A stretch of 28,957 nucleotides of DNA from Liolophura sinensis (taxonomy: Eukaryota > Mollusca > Polyplacophora > Chitonida > Chitonidae), in contig NW_027018420.1 in assembly GCF_032854445.1 (NCBI RefSeq), forward strand, positions 1-28,957. The letters run 5' to 3'. Made by a program: the position numbers and the translations under genes. Under the pieces are notes generated by a model. It saw only the letters and a list, made by a program, of their open reading frames with translations, was not told the DNA's origin and searched no databases. Numbering within the stretch: position 1 is the first letter of the stretch; each line of letters opens with the position of its first letter. This document shows, piece by piece, positions 1 through 11,545 of the stretch.

Positions 1-8
1 CTCCACTC
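1..8. other. Non-consensus left edge of the array
   Basis: The first eight bases read CTCCACTC. Other copies have ACAATCTCA or ACAATCTTA just before the phase marker. The mismatch could be an array boundary, a trimmed contig end or a local variant, and it is too short to decide. Confidence 0.35.
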
Positions 9-2754
9 ATGTCTTTATCTACGTGTAGAAAAACCACACCATTTGTACGTAAAAAACACAAGGTACTTGATACAGTCTGCTGTAAAAGTACAACTAAACA
101 CTGACCCACATTTATAAAGTGCCAAAAGATGTGGAATTGGGCCAGGCATCGGCAGCTGTTAAAAAATTGCAAATATCCCTGGTTTCCATGGAGTAAGAGC
201 CGTTGCTGGGCACGTGATTATGACATCAATGATCATTGATCTGTCGCTACAGCCAAAAGTATTGGTCGGAGAGCAACGCGGTTTGCACCATTCGATTTCT
301 CGTCACAAAATACGTCGGATTAGCTTCTTACTAGTAGCACTGGAACAGTTTTTCCACTTTTGCATTTTGCTTTGGTCTTTTTGTTAATTGAAATCGGCTA
401 AACTGTACTCTGTACAATCGCGACTGGTCATTACTATATTCAACTTTTGACTATAAGTTATGTGCCCTTCGGTAGACCAGAAGATCTCAAATCTTTGGGC
501 TAAGCCCATTTAACTCACCCAGCAATTGCCTTACTTCTAAGTGCAAGACAATCTCAATGTCTTTATCTACGTGTAGAAAAACCACACCATTTGTACGTGA
601 AAAACACAAGGTACTTGATACAGTCTGCTGTAAAAAGTACAACTGACCACAGACCCACATGAATAAAGTGCCAAAATGTGCGGAATTGAGCCAGGCATCG
701 GCAGCTGTTGAAAAATTGCAAATTTCCCTGGTTTCCATGGAGTAAGAGCCGTTGCTGGGCACGTGATTATGACATAAATGATCATTCAATTGTCACTACA
801 GGCAAAAGTATTGGTCGGAGAGCAACGCGGTTTGCACCATTCGATTTGTCGTCACAAAATACGTCAGATTAGCCTCTTACCAGCAGCACTGGAACAGTTT
901 TTCCACTTTTGCATTTTTGCCTGGTCTTTTTGTTAATTGAAACCGGCTACACTGCACTCTGTACAATCGCGACTGGGTCATTACTATATTCAACTTTTGA
1001 CTATAAGTTATGTGCCCTTCGGTAGCCCAGAAGACGTCAAATCTTTGGGCCAAGCCCATTTAACTCACCCAGCAATTGTCTTACTTCTAAGTGCAAGACA
1101 ATCTCAATGTCTTTATCTACGTGTAGAAAAACCACACCATTTGTACGTGAAAACCACAAGGTACTTGATACAGTCTGCTGTAAAAAGTACAACTGAACAC
1201 TGACCCACTTCAGTAAGGTGCCAAAAGATGCGGATTAGAGCCAGGCATCGGCAGCTGTTGAAAAATTGCAAATTTCCCTGGTTTCCATGGAGGTAAGAGC
1301 CGTTGCTGGGCACGTGATTATGACATAAATGATCATTCAATTGTCACTACAGCCAAAAGTATTGGTCGGAGAGCAACGCGGATTGCACCATTCGAATTGT
1401 CGTCACAAAATACGTCGGATTAGCCTCTTACCAGCAGCACTGGAACAGTTTTTCCACTTTTGCATTTTTTACCTGGTCTTTTGTTAATTGAAATCGGCTA
1501 CACTGTACTCTGTACAATCGCGACTGGTCATTACTATATTCAACTTTTGACTATAAGTTATGTGCCCTTCGGTAGCCCAGAAGACGTCAAATCTTTGGGC
1601 TAAGCCCATTTAACTCACCCAGCAATTGTCTTACTTCTAAGTCCAAGACAATCTCAATGTCTTTATCTACGTGTAGAAAAACCAGACCATTTGTACATAA
1701 AAAACACAAGGTACTTGATACAGTCTGCTGTAAAAAGTACAACTAAACACTGACCCACACTTATAAGGTGCCAAAAGATGTGGAATTGAGCCAGGCATCG
1801 GCAGCTGTTAAAAAATTGCAAATATCCCTGGTTTCCATGGAGTAAGAGCCGTTGCTGGGCACGTGATTATGACATCAATGATCATTTATCTGTCGCTACA
1901 GCCAAAAGTATTGGTCGGAGAGCAACGCCGTTTGCACCATTCGATTTCTCGTCACAAATACGTCGGATTAGGCTCTTACTAGTAGCAATGGAACAGTTTT
2001 TCCACTTTTGCAATTTTTGCTTGGTCTTTTTGTTAATTGAAATCGGCTAAACTGTACTCTGTACAATCGCGACTGGTCATTACTATATTCAACTTTTGAC
2101 TATAAGTTATGTGCCCTTCGGTAGCCCAGAAGACGTCAAATCTTGGGCTAAGCCCATTTAACTCACCCAGCAATTGCCTTACTTCTAAGTGCAAGACAAT
2201 CTTAATGTCTTTATCTACGTGTAGAAAAACCACACCATTTGTACGTGAAAAACACAAGGTACTTGATACAGTCTGCTGTAAAAAGTACAACTGAACACTG
2301 ACCCACTTCAGTAAGGTGCCAAAAGATGCAGAATTGAGCCAGGCATCGGCAGCTGTTTGAAAAATTGCAAATTTCCCTGGTTTTAAATGGAGTAAGAGCC
2401 GTTGCTGGGCACGTGATTATGACATCAATGATCATTCAATTGTCGCTACAGCCAAAAGTAGTGGTCGGAGAGCAACGCAGTTTGCACCATTCGATTTCTC
2501 GTCACAAAATACGTCGGATTAGCCTCTTACCAGCAGCACTGGAACAGTTTTTCCACTTTTGCATTTTTACCTGGTCTTTTTGTTAATTGAAATCGGCTAA
2601 ACTGTACTCTGTACAATCGCGACTGGTCATTACTATATTCAACTTTTGACTATAAGTTATGTGCCCTCGGTAGCCCAGAAGACGTCAAATCTTTCGGCTA
2701 AGCCCATTTAACTCACCCAGCAATTGTCTTACTTCTAAGTTCAAGACAATCTCA
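9..2754. repeat. Block M1-M5 (A-C-B-A-B), earlier copy of a large duplication
   Basis: These five monomers correspond to M15-M18 at 7698-9897. M1 and M15 share GGTAGACCAG and CTTCTTACTAG. M2 and M16 share the class C segment, a changed base in the AAAAGATGCGG site, ACAGGCAAAAG, and ACTGGGTCATT with an extra G. M4 and M17 share ACACTTATAA, GATGTGGAATTGAGCC, ATCATTTATC and TTAGGCTCTTAC. M5 and M18 share GGTTTTAAATGG. M3 has no counterpart in the second copy. Confidence 0.8.
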
Positions 2755-4951
2755 ATGTCTTTATCTACGTGTAGAAAAACCACACCATTTTTACGTGAAA
2801 AACACAAGGTATTTGATACAGTCTGCTGTAAAAAGTACAACTGACCACAGACCCACATGAAAAAAGGCGCCAAAAGATGCGGAATTGAGCCAGGCATCGG
2901 CAGCTGTTGAAAAATTGCAAATTTCCCTGGTTTCCATGGAGTAAGAGCCGTTGCTGGGCACGTGATTATGACATAAATGATCATTCAATTGTCACTACAG
3001 CCAAAAGTATTGGTCGGAGAGCAACGCGGTTTGCACCATTCGATTTGTCGTCACAAAATACGTCGGATTAGCCTCTTACCAGCAGCACTGGAACAGTTTT
3101 TCCACTTTTGCATTTTTGCTTCGTCTTTTTGTTAATTGAAACCGGCTACACTGCACTCTGTACAATCGCGACTGGTCATTACTATATTCAACTTTTGACT
3201 ATAGTTATGTGCCCTTCGGTAGCCCAGAAGACGTCAAATCTTTGGGCCAAGCCCATTTAACTCACCCAGCAATTGCCTTACTTCTAAGTGCAAGACAATC
3301 TCAATGTCTTTATCTACGTGTAGAAAAACCACACCATTTGTACGTGAAAACCACAAGGTACTTGATACAGTCTGCTGTAAAAAGTACAACTAAACACTGA
3401 CCCACTTCAGTAAGGTGCCAAAAGATGCGGAATTGAGCCAGGCATCGGCAGCTGTTGAAAAATTGCAAATTTCTTTGGTTTCCATGGAGTAAGAGCCGTT
3501 GCTGGGCACGTGATTAATGACATAAATGATCATTCAATTGCCACTACAGCCAAAAGTATTGGTCGGAGAGCAACGCGGTTTGCACCATTCGATTTGTCGT
3601 CACAAAATACGTCGGATTAGCCTCTTACCAGCAGCACTGGAACAGTTTTTCCACTTTTGCATTTTTACCTGGTCTTTTTGTTAATTGAAATCGGCTACAC
3701 TGTACTCTGTACAATCGCGACTGGTCATTACTATATTCAACTTTTGACTATAAGTTATGTGCCCTTCGGTAGCCCAGAAGACGTCAAATCTTTGGGCTAA
3801 GCCCATTTAACTCACCCAGCAATTGTCTTACTTCTAAGTCAAAGACAATCCCAATGTCTTTATCTACGTGTAGAAAAACCACACCATTTGTACGTAAAAA
3901 ACACAAGGTACTTGATACAGTCTGCTGTAAAAAGTACAACTAAACACTGACCCACATTTATAAAGTGCCAAAAGATGTGGAATTGGGCCAGGCATCGGCA
4001 GCTGTTAAAAAATTGCAAATATCCCTGGTTTCCATGGAGTAAGAGCCGTTGCTGGGCACGTGATTATGACATCAATGATCATTGATCTGTCGCTACAGCC
4101 AAAAGTATTGGTCGGATAGCAACGCGGTTTGCACCATTCGATTTCTCGTCACAAAATACGTCGGATTAGCCTCTTACTAGTAGCACTGGAACAGTTTTTC
4201 CACTTTTGCATTTTTGCTTGGTCTTTTTGTTAATTGAAATCGGCTAAACTGTACTCTGTACAATCGCGACTGGTCATTACTATATTCAACTTTTGACTAT
4301 AAGTTATGTGCCCTTCGGTAGCCCAGAAGACGTCAAATCTTTGGGCCAAGCCCATTTAACTCACCCAGCAATTGCCTTACTTCTAAGTGCAAGACAATCT
4401 CAATGTCTTTATCTACGTGTAGAAAAACCACACCATTTGTACGTGACAACCACAAGGTACTTGATACAGTCTGCTGTAAAAAGTAAAACTAAACACTGAC
4501 CCACTTCAGTAAGGTGCCAAAAGATGCGGAATTGAGCCAGGCATCGGCAGCTGTTGAAAAATTGCAAATATCCCTGGTTTCCATGGAGTAAGAGCCGTTG
4601 CTGGGCACGTGATTATGACATAAATGATCATTCAATTGTCACTACAGCCAAAAGTATTGGTCGGAGAGCAACGCGGTTTGCACCATTCGATTTGTCGTCA
4701 CAAAATACGTCGGATTAGCCTCTTACCAGCAGCACTGGAACAGTTTTTCCACTTTTGCATTTTTACCTGGTCTTTTTGTTAATTGAAATCGGCTACACTG
4801 TACTCTGTACAATCGCGACTGGTCATTACTATATTCAACTTTTGACTATAAGTTATGTGCCCTTCGGTAGCCCAGAAGACGTCAAATCTTTGGGCTAAGC
4901 CCATTTAACTCACCCAGCAATTGCCTTACTTCTAAGTGCAAGACAATCTTA
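2205..4951. repeat. Pentamer higher-order repeat, copy 1 (M5-M9)
   Basis: Five monomers in the order B-C-B-A-B, 2747 bp. They match 4952-7697 position by position. M5 and M10 share TTTTAAATGG and ATCAATGATCATTCAATTGTCGC. M6 and M11 share the CATGAAAAA...GGCGCC variant plus GCTTCGTC. M7 and M12 share ATTTCTTTGG. M8 and M13 are class A with GGGCCAAG. M9 and M14 share the rare ACGTGACAACCAC. This places the copying event at the level of the five-monomer block. Confidence 0.85.
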
Positions 4952-6049
4952 ATGTCTTTATCTACGTGTAGAAAAACCACACCATTTGTACGTGAAAAAC
5001 ACAAGGTACTTGATACAGTCTGCTGTAAAAAGTACAACTGAACACTGACCCACTTCAGTAAGGTGCCAAAAGATGCAGAATTGAGCCAGGCATCGGCAGC
5101 TGTTGAAAAATTGCAAATTTCCCTGCTTTTTAAATGGAGTAAGAGCCGTTGCTGGGCACGTGATTATGACATCAATGATCATTCAATTGTCGCTACAGCC
5201 AAAAGTATTGGTCGGAGAGCAACGCAGTTTGCACCATTCGATTTCTCGTCACAAAATACGTCGGATTAGCCTCTTACCAGCAGCACTGGAACAGTTTTTA
5301 TACTTTTGCATTTTTACCTGGTCTTTTTGTTAATTGAAATCGGCTAAACTGTACTCTGTACAATCGCGACTGGTCATTACTATATTCAACTTTTGACTAT
5401 AAGTTATGTGCCCTTCGGTAGCCCAGAAGACGTCAAATCTTTGGGCTAAGCCGATTTAACTCACCCAGCAATTGTCTTACTTCTAAGTGCAAGACAATCT
5501 CAATGTCTTTATCTACGTGTAGAAAAACCACACCATTTGTACATGAAAAACACAAGGTACTTGATACAGTCTGCTGTAAAAAGTACAACTGACCACAGAC
5601 CCACATGAAAAAGGCGCCAAAAGATGCGGAAATTGAGCCAGGCATCGGCAGCTGTTGAAAAATTGCAAATTTCCCTGGTTTCATGGAGTAAGAGCCGTTG
5701 CTGGGCACGTGATTATGACATAAATGATCATTCAATTGTCACTACAGCCAAAAGTATTGGTCGGAGAGCAACGCGGTTTGCACCATTCGATTTGTCGTCA
5801 CAAAATACGTCGATTAGCCTCTTACCAGCAGCACTGGAACAGTTTTTCCACTTTTGCATTTTTGCTTCGTCTTTTTGTTAATTGAAACCGGCTACACTGC
5901 ACTCTGTACAATCGCGACTGGTCATTACTATATTCAACTTTTGACTATAAGTTATGTGCCCTTCGGTAGCCCAGAAGACGTCAAATCTTTGGGCCAAGCC
6001 CATTTAACTCACCCAGCAATTGCCTACTTCTAAGTGCAAGACAATCTCA

Positions 6050-6598
6050 ATGTCTTTATCTACGTGTAGAAAAACCACACCATTTGTACGTGAAAACCAC
6101 AAGGTACTTGATACAGTCTGCTGTAAAAAGTACAACTAAACACTGACCCACTTCAGTAAGGTGCCAAAAGATGCGGAATTGAGCCAGGCATCGGCAGCTG
6201 TTGAAAAATTGCAAATTTCTTTGGTTTCCATGGAGTAAGAGCCGTTGCTGGGCACGTGATTATGACATAAATGATCATTCAATTGTCACTACAGCCAAAA
6301 GTATTGGTCGGAGAGCAACGCGGTTTGCACCATTCGATTTGTCGTCACAAAATACGTCGGATTAGCCTCTTACCAGCAGCACTGGAACAGTTTTTCCACT
6401 TTTGCATTTTTACCTGGTCTTTTTGTTAATTGAAATCGGCTACACTGTACTCTGTACAATCGCGACTGGTCATTACTATATTCAACTTTTGACTATAAGT
6501 TATGTGCCCTTCGGTAGCCCAGAAGACGTCAAATCTTTGGGCTAAGCCCATTTAACTCACCCAGCAATTGTCTTACTTCTAAGTCCAAGACAATCTCA
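6050..6598. repeat. Representative class B monomer (M12)
   Basis: Class B is recognised by ACCCACTTCAGTAAGG, GTTGAAAAATTGCAAATTTC, ATAAATGATCATTCAATTG in place of the perfect palindrome, TTACCAGCAGCACTGG and usually GGCTACACTGTAC. Two subgroups are visible. One has GATGCGGAATTGAGCC with GTGAAAACCAC upstream (as here). The other has GATGCAGAATTGAGCC with GTGAAAAACAC, for example M5, M10, M18, M30 and M38. There are 23 members in all. This copy shares the private change ATTTCTTTGG with M7, which identifies it as the second copy of the same HOR position. Confidence 0.85.
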
Positions 6599-7147
6599 AT
6601 GTCTTTATCTACGTGTAGAAAAACCACACCATTTGTACATAAAAAACACAAGGTACTTGATACAGTCTGCTGTAAAAAGTACAACTAAACACTGACCCAC
6701 ATTTATAAAGTGCCAAAAGATGTGGAATTGGGCCAGGCATCGGCAGCTGTTAAAAAATTGCAAATATCCCTGGTTTCCATGGAGTAAGAGCCGTTGCCGG
6801 GCACGTGATTATGACATCAATGATCATTGATCTGTCGCTACAGCCAAAAGTATTGGTCGGAGAGCAACGCGGTTTGCACCATTCGATTTCTCGTCACAAA
6901 ATACGTCGGATTAGCTTCTTACTAGTAGCACTGGAACAGTTTTTCCACTTTTGCATTTTTGCTTGGTCTTTTTGTTAATTGAAATCGGCTAAACTGTACT
7001 CTGTACAATCGCGACTGGTCATTACTATATTCAACTTTTGACTATAAGTTATGTGCCCTTCGGTAGCCCAGAAGACGTCAAATCTTTGGGCCAAGCCCAT
7101 TTAACTCACCCAGCAATTGCCTTACTTCTAAGTGCAAGACAATCTCA
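6599..7147. repeat. Representative class A monomer (M13)
   Basis: Class A is recognised by ACATTTATAA after the ACACTGACCC segment, GATGTGGAATTGGGCC, GTTAAAAAATTGCAAATATCC, the perfect palindrome ATCAATGATCATTGAT, CTTACTAGTAGCACTGG, GCTTGG or GCTTCG after the GCATTTTT run, and often GGCTAAACTGTAC. The class has 18 members: M1, 4, 8, 13, 15, 17, 22, 26, 28, 31, 33, 36, 39, 42, 43, 46, 48 and 51. Not all carry every marker: M4 and M17 have ATCATTTATC at the palindrome, and M46 has a class B/C right half. This copy is exactly 549 bp. Confidence 0.85.
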
Positions 7148-7697
7148 ATGTCTTTATCTACGTGTAGAAAAACCACACCATTTGTACGTGACAACCACAA
7201 GGTACTTGATACAGTCTGCTGTAAAAAGTACAACTAAACACTGACCCACTTCAGTAAGGTGCCAAAAGATGCGGAATTGAGCCAGGCATCGGCAGCTGTT
7301 GAAAAATTGCAAATTTCCCTGGTTTCCATGGAGTAAGAGCCGTTGCTGGGCACGTGATTGTGACATAAATGATCATTCAATTGTCACTACAGCCAAAAGT
7401 ATTGGTCGGAGAGCAACGCGGTTTGCACCATTCGATTTGTCGTCACAAATACGTCGGATTAGCCTCTTACCAGCAGCACTGGAACAGTTTTTTCCACTTT
7501 TGCATTTTTACCTGGTCTTTTTGTTAATTGAAATCGGCTACACTGTACTCTGTACAATCGCGACTGGTCATTACTATATTCAACTTTTGACTATAAGTTA
7601 TGTGCCCTTCGGTAGCCCAGAAGACGTCAAATCTTTGGGCTAAGCCCATTTAACTCACCCAGCAATTGTCTTACTTCTAAGTCCAAGGACAATCTCA

Positions 7698-9897
7698 ATG
7701 TCTTTATCTACGTGTAGAAAAACCACACCATTTGTACGTAAAAAACACAAGGTACTTGATACAGTCTGCTGTAAAAAGTACAACTAAACACTGACCCACA
7801 TTTATAAAGTGCCAAAAGATGTGGAATTGGGCCAGGCATCGGCAGCTGTTAAAAAATTGCAAATATCCCTGGTTTCCATGGAGTAAGAGCCGTTGCTGGG
7901 CACGTGATTATGACATCAATGATCATTGATCTGTCGCTACAGCCAAAAGTATTGGTCGGAGAGCAACGCGGTTTGCACCATTCGATTTCTCGTCACAAAA
8001 TACGTCGGATTAGCTTCTTACTAGTAGCACTGGAACAGTTTTTCCACTTTTGCATTTTTGCTTCGTCTTTTTGTTAATTGAAATCGGCTAAACTGTACTC
8101 TGTACAATAGCGACTGGTCATTACTATATTCAACTTTTGACTATAAGTTATGTGCCCTTCGGTAGACCAGAAGACGTCAAATCTTTCGGCTAAGCCCATT
8201 TAACTCACCCAGCAATTGCCTTACTTCTAAGTGCAAGACAATCTCAATGTCTTTATCTACGTGTAGAAAAACCAAACCATTTGTACGTGAAAAACACAAG
8301 GTACTTGATACAGTCTGCTGTAAAAAGTACAACTGACCACAGACCCACATGAATAAGGTGCCAAAATATGCGGAATTGAGCCAGGCATCGGCAGCTGTTG
8401 AAAAATTGCAAATTTCCTGGTTTCCATGGAGTAAGAGCCGTTGCTGGGCACGTGATTATGACATAAATGATCATTCAATTGTCACTACAGGCAAAAGTAT
8501 TGGTCGGAGAGCAACGCGGTTTGCACCATTCGATTTGTCGTCACAAAATACGTCGGATTAGCCTCTTACCAGCAGCACTGAACAGTTTTTCCACTTTTGC
8601 ATTTTTACCTGGTCTTTTTGTTAATTGAAACCGGCTACACTGCACTCTGTACAATCGCGACTGGGTCATTACTATATTCAACTTTTGACTATAAGTTATG
8701 TGCCCTTCGGTAGCCCAGAAGACGTCAAATCTTTGGGCCAAGCCCATTTAACTCACCCAGCAATTGTCTTACTTCTAAGTGCAAGACAATCTCAATGTCT
8801 TTATCTACGTGTAGAAAAACCACACCATTTGTACATAAAAAACACAAGGTACTTGATACAGTCTGCTGTAAAAAGTACAACTAAACACTGACCCACACTT
8901 ATAAGGTGCCAAAAGATGTGGAATTGAGCCAGGCATCGGCAGCTGTTAAAAAAATTGCAAATATCCCTGGTTTCCATGGAGTAAGAGCCGTTTGCTGGGC
9001 ACGTGATTATGACATCAATGATCATTTATCTGTCGCTACAGCCAAAAGTATTGGTCGGAGAGCAACGCGGTTTGCACCATTCGATTTCTCGTCACAAAAT
9101 ACGTCGGATTAGGCTCTTACTAGTAGCACTGGAACAGTTTTTCCACTTTTGCATTTTTGCTTCGTCTTTTTGTTAATTGAAATCGGCTAAACTGTACTCT
9201 GTACAATCGCGACTGGTCATTACTATATTCAACTTTTGACTATAAGTTATGTGCCCTTCGGTTAGCCCAGAAGACGTCAAATCTTTGGGCTAAGCCCATT
9301 TAACTCACCCAGCAATTGCCTTACTTCTAAGTGCAAGACAATCTTAATGTCTTTATCTACGTGTAGAAAAACCACACCATTTGTACGTGAAAAACACAAG
9401 GTACTTGATACAGTCTGCTGTAAAAAGTACAACTGAACACTGACCCACTTCAGTAAGGTGCCAAAAGATGCAGAATTGAGCCAGGCATCGGCAGCTGTTG
9501 AAAAATTGCAAATTTCCCTGGTTTTAAATGGAGTAAGAGCCGTTGCTGGGCACGTGATTATGACATAAATGATCATTCAATTGTCGCTACAGCCAAAAGT
9601 ATTGGTCGGAGAGCAACGCAGTTTGCACCATTCGATTTCTCGTCACAAAATACGTCGGATTAGCCTCTTACCAGCAGCACTGGAACAGTTTTTCCACTTT
9701 TGCATTTTTGCCTGGTCTTTTTGTTAATTGAAATCGGCTACACTGTACTCTGTACATTCGCGACTGGTCATTACTATATTCAACTTTTGACTATAAGGTT
9801 ATGTGCCCTTCGGTAGCCCAGAAGACGTCAAATCTTTGGGCCAAGCCCATTTAACTCACGCAGCAATTGCCTTACTTCTAAGTGCAAGACAATCTCA
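7698..9897. repeat. Block M15-M18 (A-C-A-B), later copy with one monomer lost
   Basis: This repeats M1-M5 but lacks the equivalent of M3: M16 (like M2) is followed directly by M17 (like M4). The junction is in phase. That is the expected product of unequal exchange between misaligned monomers rather than a random deletion. The offset from the first copy is about 7690 bp (14 monomers) before the loss and about 7140 bp (13 monomers) after it. Confidence 0.75.
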
Positions 9898-11545
9898 ATG
9901 TCTTTATCTACGTGTAGAAAAACCACACCATTTGTACGTGAAAACCACAAGGTACTTGATACAGTCTGCTGTAAAAAGTACAACTAAACACTGACCCACT
10001 TCAGTAAGGTGCCAAAAGATGCGGAATTGAGCCAGGCATCGGCAGCTGTTGAAAAATTGCAAATTTCCCTGGTTTCCATGGAGTAAGAGCCGTTGCTGGG
10101 CACGTGAATATGACATAAATAATCATTCAATTGTCACTACAGCCAAAAAGTATTGGTCGGAGGAGCAACGCGGTTTGCACCATTCGATTTCTCGTCACAA
10201 AATACGTCGGATTAGCCTCTTACTAGTAGCACTGGAACAGTTTTTCCACTTTTGCATTTTTGCTTCGTCTTTTGTTAATTGAAATCGGCTAAACTGTACT
10301 CTGTACAATCGCGACTGGTCATTACTATATTCAACTTTTGACTATAAGTTATGTGCCCTTCGGTAGCCCAGAAGACGTCAAATCTTTGGGCTAAGCCCAT
10401 TTAACTCACCCAGCAATTGCCTTACTTCTAAGTGCAAGACAATCTTAATGTCTTTATCTACGTGTAGAAAAACCACACCATTTGTACGTGAAAAACACAA
10501 GGTACTTGATACAGTCTGCTGTAAAAAGTACAACTGAACACTGACCCACTTCAGTAAGGTGCCAAAAGATGCAGAATTGAGCCAGGCATCGGCAGCTGTT
10601 TAAAAAATTGCAAATTTCCCTGGTTTTAAATGGAGTAAGAGCCGTTGCTGGGCACGTGATTATGACATAAATGATCATTCAATTGTCGCTACAGCCAAAA
10701 GTATTGGTCGAGAGCAACGCAGTTTGCACCATTCGATTTCTCGTCACAAAATACGTCGGATTAGCCTCTTACCAGCAGCACTGGAACAGGTTTTTTCCAC
10801 TTTTGCATTTTTGCCTGGTCTTTTGTTAATTGAAATCGGCTACACTGTACTCTGTACATTCGCGACTGGTCATTACTATATTCAACTTTTGACTATAAGT
10901 TAGTGCCCTTCGGTAGCCCAGAAGACGTCAAATCTTTGGGCCAAGCCCATTTAACTCACCAGCAATTGCCTTACTTCTAAGTGCAAGACAATCTCAATGT
11001 CTTTATCTACGTGTAGAAAAACCACACCATTTGTACGTGAAAACCACAAGGTACTTGATACAGTCTGCTGTAAAAAGTACAACTAAACACTGACCCACTT
11101 CAGTAAGGTGCCAAAAGATGCGGAATTGAGCCAGGCATCGGCAGCTGTTGAAAAATTGCAAATTTCCCTGGTTTCCATGGAGTAAGAGCCGTTGCCTGGG
11201 CACGTGAATATGACATAAATGATCATTCAATTGTCACTACTGCCAAAAGTATTGGTCGGAGAGCAACGCGGTTTGCACCATTCGATTTGTCGTCACAAAA
11301 TACGTCGGATTAGCCTCTTACCAGCAGCACTGGAACAGTTTTCCACTTTTGCATTTTTACCTGGTCTTTTTGTTAATTGAAATCGGCTACACTGTACTCT
11401 GTACAATCGCGACTGGTCATTACTATATTCAACTTTTGACTATAAGTTATGTGCCCTTCGGTAGCCCAGAAGACGTCAAATCTTTGGGCTAAGCCCATTT
11501 AACTCACCCAGCAATTGTCTTACTTCTAAGTCCAAGACAATCTCA
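9347..11545. repeat. Dimer higher-order repeat, two copies (M18-M19, M20-M21)
   Basis: M18 and M20 share GGTTTTAAATGG, ATAAATGATCATTCAATTGTCGC and the rare TGTACATTCGCG (elsewhere TGTACAATCGCG). M19 and M21 share GTGAAAACCAC and CACGTGAATATGACA (elsewhere CACGTGATTATGACA). The two dimers begin at 9347 and 10448. M19 has a class A-like 3' half (CTTACTAGTAG, GCTTCG, AAACTGTAC) while M21 does not, so the second positions have since diverged by exchange. Confidence 0.8.

Larger units (their letters stand above)
4952..7697. repeat. Pentamer higher-order repeat, copy 2 (M10-M14)
   Basis: Second copy of the B-C-B-A-B pentamer, 2746 bp, adjoining the first with no spacer. It carries its own private changes: CTGCTTTTTAAATGG in M10, ACATGAAAAAC and a one-base loss in ATTGCCTACTTC in M11, and ATTGTGACATAA in M14. 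The amplification is therefore not brand new. Confidence 0.85.
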
